DNA of 6,228 bases from an uncultured Ruminococcus sp. (lineage in GTDB: Bacteria; Bacillota; Clostridia; Oscillospirales; Ruminococcaceae). The DNA is taken from contig UQEM01000142.1 of assembly GCA_900540005.1 (NCBI GenBank), forward strand, positions 1-6,228, in the 5' to 3' direction. A model generated the notes under the pieces. The model saw only the letters and a program-made list of their open reading frames with translations. It made no database searches and was not told where the DNA came from. Below, in pieces: positions 1-5,232 of the stretch (positions within the stretch are counted from its first letter, which is position 1; each line of letters starts with the position of its first letter). The position numbers were made by a program, and so were the translations under genes.

Positions 1-55
1 CGTGAAATTTTGCCGAAAAGATGCGTTGTTAGGCTTAGTGTCAACACGACCTAGT

Positions 56-73
56 AAAAATCAGGTATCTGAT
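56..73 (-). terminator. Weak candidate intrinsic terminator after the hub-like gene
   Basis: On the minus strand, 8 bases after the hub stop codon, a 5-bp stem ATCAG / CTGAT with loop ATAC (60-73) is followed by four more T residues (56-59). The position fits a transcription end. The stem is short and only two of its pairs are GC, so it may be weak or a chance match. Confidence 0.3.
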
Positions 74-81
74 AATATGGA

Positions 82-1005
82 TTAGGTGAATTTGTCGTTG
101 TAGGTGCTGATTTCGGTAATTACGCCCTTTTGGCTGCCGGTGATCTCAACACAGCCGATCCTCGCGGACTTTATTTTCCCGAATGTTACAATATCGGATA
201 ACTCCTCGCCGTTGTAGCCCCTGTATGAGCAGAAACTCCGCTTAAAGCCGCGGTATGCATATTTATCGCGGTACTCAAGAGCCTGCTGCGGGTCATACAA
301 AAACTGCCTGTCAAGTTCAAAGTACTTGTGGCGGACGATACCGCGCGCCGAGACATCACTGTCGCTTAAACTGTAAGTGCCGTGATCTCCGTTGATATCA
401 GCCATATGAAAATCACTTATGAGCCGTCGGAACGTAAATTCCTCTCCCATAGTCAGAAGATCCGAGGCGGAGTAAGTGTAGCTCTCGGGGGTGCTCATCG
501 GAGTAATTTGCACAGTGTTAGTCCCCCTGACATACGGGTAAGTTCCGCATAGCTTGTAGGAGAGATTCGCGAGAGCGTCCCACATTGTGGAATTATTCTT
601 AACGAAAATGTAGTTGCTCGTGTCGGAGTTATCCTCGTGCTCGACATAGGGCAGGGAATAGAATCCGTCCATAAGGCTGTTTATTGAAACGCCTGTTTTC
701 ATGCCCGGCTCTATCTGGTTCTGACACAGCAGCGAGGTAAAGCCGCGGGACGTAAGCGTGGTTATCTGTTTTCCGCCGTTCACTAAGGTCTTTATAGAAT
801 CAATAAGGCCGTGATGAACGAGCTTGCCGGAAATGTAGAATCTTATCTCCGAGGCGTTGTCAAAGGCAGACGAATCGACAAGCATACGCGCGCTGAGTAT
901 CGAATACCGCTGATAAGCCTCTTTTTTCAGGTTGAACACGAGCAGTTTACTGCACTCGCTTGAAGAACCGTCAGCATTTCTGACCACGATTTTTACCGGA
1001 GTCAT
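82..1005 (-). CDS. Baseplate-hub-like tail protein (gp27 / gpP / XkdQ type)
   Basis: The 307-residue protein resembles the hub proteins that form the ring at the tail tip of contractile and related tails. Visible family-like parts are: an N-terminal beta-barrel with SARMLVDSS (38-46) and IRFYISGKLVHHGLIDSIK (54-72); then KQITTLTSRGFTSLLCQNQI (79-98), like the strand-helix 'xSRxxxxLLxxN' segment of hubs; a helix with TMWDALANLSYKLCGTYPYV (140-159), typical of the middle domain; a strand NTVQITPM (163-170); and a second barrel ending in IGCVEITGSQKGVITEIS (283-300). Length is near that of XkdQ-like proteins, so it seems complete. The ATG at 1005 overlaps the upstream TGA (ATGA). The candidate binding site AGGAGAG (1015-1021) is 9 bases away, a long spacer that fits coupling. 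The stop is TAA at 82-84. Homology is judged by pattern, so a distal-tail or Tal N-terminal domain is an alternative. Confidence 0.65.
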   Translation of the reverse strand: MTPVKIVVRNADGSSSECSKLLVFNLKKEAYQRYSILSARMLVDSSAFDNASEIRFYISGKLVHHGLIDSIKTLVNGGKQITTLTSRGFTSLLCQNQIEPGMKTGVSINSLMDGFYSLPYVEHEDNSDTSNYIFVKNNSTMWDALANLSYKLCGTYPYVRGTNTVQITPMSTPESYTYSASDLLTMGEEFTFRRLISDFHMADINGDHGTYSLSDSDVSARGIVRHKYFELDRQFLYDPQQALEYRDKYAYRGFKRSFCSYRGYNGEELSDIVTFGKIKSARIGCVEITGSQKGVITEISTYNDKFT

Positions 1006-1400
1006 GTTTCATCACTCTCCTGTGTGACGGCATTTGCCGTGATTATGGTTATTGAAGCGTCCACGTAGTCAAGTCCGCTGTCCTCCAGCGAAAAGGCTTT
1101 CATGTGACAGCCGCTGAAAACAAGACCGCAGTAATTGACGGTCGTGTTCATAGTGCCGCGCAGGAGATTGTACATAGTAAGCAGACTGTTGAGCGGCTTG
1201 TCTCCGGCGTATATCCTGCCCGAAAAAGTCATTTCCATAGCGCGGCCCGATTCGTTGGTGATAACGCCCTCGCCCTGCACGGTAGACTCCTCGGTAAATC
1301 GCCTTGCTGCGGCTGCCTTGAAGTGCTCGCAGTACAGTGACAGCGGCCCTATCGACATGAATGTCGGCTTTCGGGAATTAAGCTGAGTGGTTTCCGTCAT
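1002..1400 (-). CDS. Small beta-rich tail or baseplate protein (132 aa; start at 1400 preferred)
   Basis: The open frame extends to an ATG at 1451, but the ATG at 1400 has AAAGGAG (1407-1413) 6 bases upstream and overlaps the preceding stop as TAATG, so 132 residues is the likely length. The N-terminus is polar (MTETTQLNSRKPTF). The body shows strands SIGPLSLYCEHFKAAAARRF (16-35), a charged turn, EMTFSGRIYAG (56-66), a helix LNSLLTMYNLLRG (70-82), then TTVNYCGLVFSGCHMKAFSLE (86-106) and ASITIITANAV (115-125). The pattern 'MTFSGRI...LNSLL...V.Y.GL.FSG' is reminiscent of beta-barrel tail-tube or hub-adaptor proteins found near gp27/XkdQ-like genes, such as the part of XkdP-type proteins without LysM. 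No LysM repeat is visible. The family is not certain. Its TGA overlaps the next gene's ATG by four bases (ATGA). Confidence 0.6.
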   Translation of the reverse strand: MTETTQLNSRKPTFMSIGPLSLYCEHFKAAAARRFTEESTVQGEGVITNESGRAMEMTFSGRIYAGDKPLNSLLTMYNLLRGTMNTTVNYCGLVFSGCHMKAFSLEDSGLDYVDASITIITANAVTQESDET

Positions 1401-1807
1401 TAGCGGCTCCTTTCTATTTTGGTCACACCGCCTGCCGAAAGCTTCACGCACAGCACAAGCCGCTGAACATTGCTGTCAAAGCGGAGCGTGAGTTTTTTCA
1501 GCGAGCAGCTCAGACCTTCCAGTTCGTGAACAGCAGGCTGAATACTGCTGTCGTAGAAACTGTAAAGCTCCTCCGCGGAAAACTGTGCAGGAGCCGTCAC
1601 ATTTATCTCGATCTCCGCCTTAAACGGCAGGTAGATCATATTGTAGGTATAGATCGGAGTTGTGCTTTCAAAGGCACTTATCCCGACCGTAGTGAAGATT
1701 CCGTGGTTCTTTTTCTCAACAGGCTTTGCATCAAATGCGCTGTATACTTCGTCCGCACCGTTGCCGCGCAGAGCATTGACAACGCTGTCAATTATTTCAG
1801 TAAGCAT
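1400..1807 (-). CDS. Hypothetical phage neck or tail-terminator-like protein (135 aa; start at 1807 preferred)
   Basis: The frame is open further upstream to an ATG at 1876, but that start would overlap the connector gene by 70 bases and lacks a good binding site. The ATG at 1807 has GGGGAGG (1815-1821) with a 7-base spacer and overlaps the upstream TGA as TGATG, so it is chosen. The 135-residue product opens with a helix (MLTEIIDSVVNALRG), then shows beta strands: GIFTTVGISAFES (36-48), YTYNMIYLPFKAEIEINVTAP (53-73), a helix AEELYSFYDSSIQPAVHEL (78-96), and paired strands LKKLTLRFDSN and QRLVLCVKLSAGG (103-127). This alpha/beta layout, size and position fit neck or tail-terminator proteins that cap the tail tube, but I do not recognise a family by sequence. 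The stop TAA overlaps the next start as TAATG. Confidence 0.6.
   Translation of the reverse strand: MLTEIIDSVVNALRGNGADEVYSAFDAKPVEKKNHGIFTTVGISAFESTTPIYTYNMIYLPFKAEIEINVTAPAQFSAEELYSFYDSSIQPAVHELEGLSCSLKKLTLRFDSNVQRLVLCVKLSAGGVTKIERSR
1407..1413 (-). promoter_or_regulatory. Ribosome binding site that fixes the start at 1400
   Basis: AAAGGAG lies on the minus strand, 6 bases before ATG 1400, inside the end of the preceding gene. With the TAATG stop/start overlap it argues against the longer frame from 1451. Confidence 0.72.
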
Positions 1808-2175
1808 CAGATTTCCTCCCCGTCTGCGGAAATTCCCGCGAATATAAAGCTTTTTGGCTTGATAATATCGCTGCACAACTGCATATGATCGCGCAGAAGC
1901 TTTTGAGCATACCCGAGTGCGCTGTTTTCACCGTTTGTGAGCATTTTTCCCGTAAATGCGGCTGTAGTTCTGTCGTGAGCCGATTTAAGCTGTTGGACGT
2001 GGTAATTTGCAAGAGCCGCTGCGAGAAAGTCCACCCTCAAGTCAGACTTGTCCGCCTCGCTGTTGAGCATTTTCTCCGTGAGCCTTACCGCGAGGTCTAT
2101 TATCGGCTCAAATTCCTCCGCGCTTTCCTCGCCCGAAAAAAGCAGAAAGAGTGAAGTTATCTTTTCTGTGTTCAT
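1807..2175 (-). CDS. Small helical protein, probable head-tail connector (HK97 gp6-like)
   Basis: The 122-residue protein is almost entirely predicted helix by eye: LTSLF-type N-terminal helix, FEPIIDLAVRLTEKML (22-37), DLRVDFLAAALANYHVQQLK (45-64) and SALGYAQKLLRDHMQL (85-100), then a short C-terminal stretch KSFIFAGISADGEEI. This size, helix pattern, and the AAAxANYxxxxL segment resemble the small connector proteins that bind under the portal and open the head-to-tail channel. Its place directly after the capsid and protease genes supports that role. The ATG at 2175 has AAGGAGG 5 bases upstream. The TGA stop shares one base with the next start (TGATG at 1805-1809). No catalytic or membrane motif is seen. 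Other small neck or head-completion proteins cannot be excluded, since the call rests on shape and position. Confidence 0.55.
   Translation of the reverse strand: MNTEKITSLFLLFSGEESAEEFEPIIDLAVRLTEKMLNSEADKSDLRVDFLAAALANYHVQQLKSAHDRTTAAFTGKMLTNGENSALGYAQKLLRDHMQLCSDIIKPKSFIFAGISADGEEI
1815..1821 (-). promoter_or_regulatory. Ribosome binding site that fixes the start at 1807
   Basis: GGGGAGG on the minus strand lies inside the end of the connector gene, 7 bases before ATG 1807. The connector TGA and this ATG share a base (TGATG). Together they favour the 135-residue form over the longer frame from 1876. Confidence 0.75.
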
Positions 2176-2180
2176 GTAAG

Positions 2181-2188
2181 CCTCCTTA
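2181..2188 (-). promoter_or_regulatory. Ribosome binding site merged with the protease stop codon
   Basis: On the minus strand TAAGGAGG combines the protease TAA stop (2186-2188) with the Shine-Dalgarno site of the next gene. There are 5 bases to the ATG at 2175. Ribosomes ending the protease therefore finish directly on the binding site of the connector gene, which suggests coupled translation. Confidence 0.75.
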
Positions 2189-3016
2189 TTTCATGGAAAA
2201 ACCGCTTTCCGCGGCTTCGTCTGCGCTGTCCGCCGCAAGCTGGAGTTCAGCGCCCTTAGAACCGGCAAGCTGTTTCTCAAACGACTTCTTGAAAGCGATC
2301 AGTTGAACCGAATCCATGTTCCCTGCGGATAAGCTTGCAATATCCGCGGCAGCCCTGCCTGCACAAAAGTATGCGAGACGGCGGATATCACGTCTCAGTT
2401 CGGCATTGGCAGCTTCCGCATCGGGATTTACAGGAGAGCCGAGCTTTCCGTTTTCCGTATATCGCTTTGTAACGCCTGCGTTTATCTGCGCAGGAACAGC
2501 AACAAAACTCCACTCGTATGAGTCCGTGATATCGCCGAGAATAGTGTGGCAGACCTTTCCGCCGTAGCTTTTCCCCTTGACATGAGCGCACGAGCCGTTT
2601 TCCGCGCCGCACACGGAACAGGTTCGCTTGGCTGCACTGCATGAAATGCTTACTTCCTTTTTGATTCCGCCGTCAATTTCCTTGATAAGTTCGGCATTTG
2701 ACGAAGTTCGCACCATGTAAGCCTCTGCCTTTAAATAGCGATAGGGAGCGCCGTAAGCGGTGGTTCGGCTCTCGTCGGTCATTATCTGTGTGTCGAAAAT
2801 ACGCGCGGTCTGATTGGCGGAACTCGGGTCGTGGTCGGAGATCCCTGTCCTGCCGATAAACTTTTCTGCAAGCGTTACAAGAGCCTCGTCCGAAAAACGC
2901 TCAAGATCGCGGTCAATATCATTGTCGCAGAGAATCACAGAAAAGGTGTATACCTCGTCCTCGCCAAGTTCTCTGCGTGTAAATCTGTTGATTTTTTCCA
3001 GTGTGGTCTTTTCCAT
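2186..3016 (-). CDS. Probable prohead protease with a zinc-knuckle-like insert and helical C-terminal tail
   Basis: The 276-residue protein is probably the HK97 gp4-type (U35, herpesvirus-assemblin-like) maturation protease that trims capsid and scaffold. The visible pattern fits: an N-terminal beta strand FSVILCDNDIDRDLERFSDEAL (25-46), a GISDHD motif with candidate catalytic His62, then KEVSISCSA (120-128) with candidate catalytic Ser123 or Ser125. A Cys/His cluster follows (C133-x2-C136-x6-C143-x-H145, with C156-H157 nearby), which could bind one zinc ion. Then comes YEWSFVAVPAQINAGVTK (167-184), a beta strand and loop common in these proteases. Residues about 200-276 are Ala/Glu/Lys-rich and helical, and may act as scaffold. 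The start at 3016 has an AAGGAGG site (3021-3027, 4-base spacer). The gene lies after the capsid gene, opposite to the common order. The fold assignment is by pattern only and the active-site residues are provisional. Confidence 0.68.
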   Translation of the reverse strand: MEKTTLEKINRFTRRELGEDEVYTFSVILCDNDIDRDLERFSDEALVTLAEKFIGRTGISDHDPSSANQTARIFDTQIMTDESRTTAYGAPYRYLKAEAYMVRTSSNAELIKEIDGGIKKEVSISCSAAKRTCSVCGAENGSCAHVKGKSYGGKVCHTILGDITDSYEWSFVAVPAQINAGVTKRYTENGKLGSPVNPDAEAANAELRRDIRRLAYFCAGRAAADIASLSAGNMDSVQLIAFKKSFEKQLAGSKGAELQLAADSADEAAESGFSMK

Positions 3017-3034
3017 TTCTCCTCCTTAAAATAT

Positions 3035-3070
3035 ACCTGTCTTTACAAGCAGGTGTTTGTAAAGACAGGT
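3035..3070 (-). terminator. Perfect 14-bp inverted repeat between capsid and protease genes; possible leaky terminator or mRNA-stabilising hairpin
   Basis: The arms at 3035-3048 and 3057-3070 (ACCTGTCTTTACAA and its exact reverse complement) flank an 8-base loop. On the transcribed minus strand the stem starts 20 bases after the capsid stop and is followed by ATATTTTAAGGAGG, a short broken U-rich run that leads into the ribosome binding site of the protease gene. The weak U tract suggests partial termination or a processing and stability element that keeps capsid mRNA above downstream mRNA. A protein-binding operator is also possible because the dyad is symmetric. No good promoter boxes are visible in the gap. 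The structure itself is certain; its role is inferred. Confidence 0.6.
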
Positions 3071-3090
3071 CAAGAGTTTTTCAGCCGGAA

Positions 3091-4050
3091 TCACTTAGTG
3101 ATCTTGAGCACCTTTACAGCGTCAGGCGTGATCTTTCTGAATCCGCAGGTAATCGAAGCAGTCATCTGGTCAAGCTGACGGTCAATGAGCTTATCGGTCT
3201 CCATAACAAGTTCGGTGCTTGTGATAAATTCAAGAGCATAGTCGCGGTCGATACCGATTATAGTATCCGCACCAGCTGCGGAAGTCTTGATAAGTTCCGA
3301 ACCGAACGGGAGAATGAATCTTCCGTCAGCGTCCGCGGAACTGTCAGAGAGCTGATCCATAGCGGCGATCTTGGCAGCGAGCGCAGGAGAGGCGATAACG
3401 GTAGTCATGTCAAAGCTCTCGAACTTGCCGTAAAGTTCCGCGAGATCAGCGTAAGTAAGTTCCGTTGTCGAAACTTCGTCCGCACCGTCCGCGAGAACCT
3501 CAACAGCCTTTTTGACAACAGCCGCAGCAAGTCTTACGCCGACACTTCTGAGCATAACGCCGAAAACGTCAAGTCTCTGCTGACGGATAGATTCGTAAGA
3601 GGCGCTGATAAGTCTGCCGTACTTTGCAAGAACGGTAGCAGCCGAACTTTCTGTGACAGTCGCCGTGGGGAGCGTTTCGCCCTGACTGCAAACATCGTAA
3701 GCTGTGCTGTCGTCAAGCACACAGCCGAGATACTGACCGCTGTTCACAACGGTCTTTACCGCGCAGACAGACGAGAGGACGGTATCGTCAAAGCCCTTTC
3801 TGATAGAGCGTGTAACGAATTCGGGAAAGAGCACAGCGGATTCTGTCGAGGTGAAGAACTTCTCCACGCTGTCGCAGTCGCTGCCCTTGACCCTGATGTT
3901 GAATCTCTTGAGCTGTCTCTCGAACGCATCGAGCTTTTCGAGAGGAGTGCCGCAGTAAGCCGAAGTGGGGTCAAGCTCCTCAAGAGCCGCCGTGAAAGAC
4001 TTTCCGCTGAGATTATAAAGACCCTTTTCAAGTTTGATATCGTTATACAT
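3091..4050 (-). CDS. Major capsid protein, HK97 fold
   Basis: This 319-residue protein is the likely shell subunit. It begins at ATG 4050, 6 bases after GGAGG (4057-4061), and the start overlaps the portal stop. HK97-type sequence marks include the segment AVLFPEFVTRSIRKG (72-86), which resembles the start of the mature capsid domain in many such proteins. It is followed by a probable E-loop region with GETLPTATVTESS (124-136) running into a helix-rich P-domain (about 150-190). The end of the protein (about 262-319) reads like an A-domain and returning beta strands: DTIIGIDRDYALEF, then CGFRKITPDAVKVLKI. About 70 residues precede the capsid core, partly helical and charged. They could be a short delta-like scaffolding segment removed by the downstream protease, but no cleavage site can be assigned by eye. 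The identity rests on fold-type motifs plus position after terminase and portal. The stop is TGA. Confidence 0.88.
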   Translation of the reverse strand: MYNDIKLEKGLYNLSGKSFTAALEELDPTSAYCGTPLEKLDAFERQLKRFNIRVKGSDCDSVEKFFTSTESAVLFPEFVTRSIRKGFDDTVLSSVCAVKTVVNSGQYLGCVLDDSTAYDVCSQGETLPTATVTESSAATVLAKYGRLISASYESIRQQRLDVFGVMLRSVGVRLAAAVVKKAVEVLADGADEVSTTELTYADLAELYGKFESFDMTTVIASPALAAKIAAMDQLSDSSADADGRFILPFGSELIKTSAAGADTIIGIDRDYALEFITSTELVMETDKLIDRQLDQMTASITCGFRKITPDAVKVLKITK

Positions 4051-5203
4051 AATTTACCTCCGTTTGATCGTTGTATTTTTCGGCAAGACGGAGTTCTATC
4101 TCCCTTGCCTGAGCATTTTTCAGCCTTGCCTCTGCAAGAGCTGATTCGTCCTGTAGGTTGATGTTGTCCCATTCCACGCGGCAGACGGCATCAGAGCCGA
4201 CCGAGCAGAGATAAGCGTTTCCTATCTCGCATATCACCGGCGAGAGCAGTCTGCGGAAATATTCAAGTTCCGAGGTCAGGATATCCGCCTGCTGAGAGGA
4301 CATTCTCTCCGTGCTCGTCCAGTTGAGACCAAGCAGGAACGGCGGGATCGAGAGTTTGGCTATTAGCTGCTCCATTATCTGCCGCACGGGAACATTAGTG
4401 TCGAAGATCTGATTATCCGCGCCGATGACCTTGATATCAACGTCACCGACAGCGATAAAGTCCTTGACCTGACCGTATTTTGCCGAATTCATGCCGTCAG
4501 CCCATTCTCGGGCTATCTGCTGTGCCCTTTCGCGTGTGTACATCATGTCGCCGAGGTCGGAATCGGGCTTGTAGGTCACGGCATAGCGCACATTTCCCGC
4601 GCGTTCATAGTTCTGGTCTATACATTGGTATATGCGCAGGAGAATGCCGCTGAGGGAGGGAAGTCCGCGCAAAAGCGAGTGGCCGCCCGTAAGCTCGGCA
4701 TAGACTATCCTTTCGGGGTGCGGAATGGTTCTGCTGTTCCCGTTCGGGGAGATAAGCGTGTACTTTCTCTCAAACGGAGCAGTTCCCGCACCGACTCTGA
4801 CCGCGCAGACATCGGCGTTCCAAAGTCCTGCAATGCGCTGATTTACGCTGTCCACAGCGATCTCTCCGACCGCGCTCCCGTAGGTGAGCATACTGTCGAG
4901 AAAGTTATCGGCAAAGCAGCCGATAGACCTGCCTGTAAGACCGACGGGAACATTTTCGAGAAAGCTGTCAAGTTCCGCCTGCATATCCTCGTCATCGCAT
5001 ATGACCCTGAAACCGCCGGTAAGGCGAATTATCTTGGTAAGGGCAGCGTCAATGACGGGAACAGCGAACCTGAGGCTGTCGTAGAGTGCCTTTTCAAACG
5101 GCTCGACAGCATTCGGCAAAGTCTGCAAAGCAGAAACTCCGCGCTGAGCTGACACTATCTGAACCTCAGCCGCAGGGTTTCTTTTCTTTTTAAAAAGCTT
5201 CAT
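4043..5203 (-). CDS. Phage portal protein
   Basis: The portal forms the dodecameric ring at one capsid vertex through which terminase pumps DNA and onto which the neck assembles. The 386-residue protein starts at ATG 5203 behind a strong AAAGGAGG site (5208-5215, 4-base spacer). Portal-like features are the basic N-terminus (MKLFKKKR), the segment at about 79-115 (a VPVGLTG stretch followed by FLDSMLTYGSAVGEI), the NYERAGN segment (198-204), and the sequence LSIPPFLLGLNW (284-295), which matches the conserved (V/I)PPxLLG portal motif. After this comes a long C-terminal helical part (about 300-380) with alternating charges, consistent with stem and crown helices. It is on the short side for a portal, since many are 400-500 residues. 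The gene lies directly after terminase, and its TAA stop overlaps the capsid start by 8 bases. No Mu gpF / SPP1 gp7-like minor head protein is fused to it or follows it. Confidence 0.92.
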   Translation of the reverse strand: MKLFKKKRNPAAEVQIVSAQRGVSALQTLPNAVEPFEKALYDSLRFAVPVIDAALTKIIRLTGGFRVICDDEDMQAELDSFLENVPVGLTGRSIGCFADNFLDSMLTYGSAVGEIAVDSVNQRIAGLWNADVCAVRVGAGTAPFERKYTLISPNGNSRTIPHPERIVYAELTGGHSLLRGLPSLSGILLRIYQCIDQNYERAGNVRYAVTYKPDSDLGDMMYTRERAQQIAREWADGMNSAKYGQVKDFIAVGDVDIKVIGADNQIFDTNVPVRQIMEQLIAKLSIPPFLLGLNWTSTERMSSQQADILTSELEYFRRLLSPVICEIGNAYLCSVGSDAVCRVEWDNINLQDESALAEARLKNAQAREIELRLAEKYNDQTEVNYV

Positions 5204-5232
5204 TTTTCCTCCTTTCTGAGCGGTGATGCGGA

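Noticed and set aside
30..52. Imperfect dyad around TAGG...CCTA with a TTGACA-like box near the left edge
   Set aside because: The stem needs bulges, and no matching -10 box is found at a 16-18 base spacing, so neither a promoter nor an insertion-sequence end can be supported.
3071..3080. Promoter (TTGACC box on the minus strand) upstream of the protease gene
   Set aside because: TTGACC at 3069-3074 has no acceptable -10 at normal spacing; the sequence 17 bases on is GCTTGT.
3091..4050. Encapsulin nanocompartment instead of a phage capsid
   Set aside because: The HK97-fold shell gene is preceded directly by terminase and portal and followed by protease and neck-type genes, so a DNA-packaging phage head fits better. 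No cargo enzyme gene is present.
3001..4161. Long plus-strand open frame (386 codons) antisense to the capsid gene
   Set aside because: It lies directly opposite a well-supported capsid gene, has no convincing ribosome binding site, and its Arg/Ser/Glu-rich low-complexity product looks like a reverse-complement shadow of codon bias.
4625..5152. Plus-strand 175-codon open frame opposite the portal gene
   Set aside because: It is a shadow of the portal frame with no family-like motifs, and its orientation opposes the operon.
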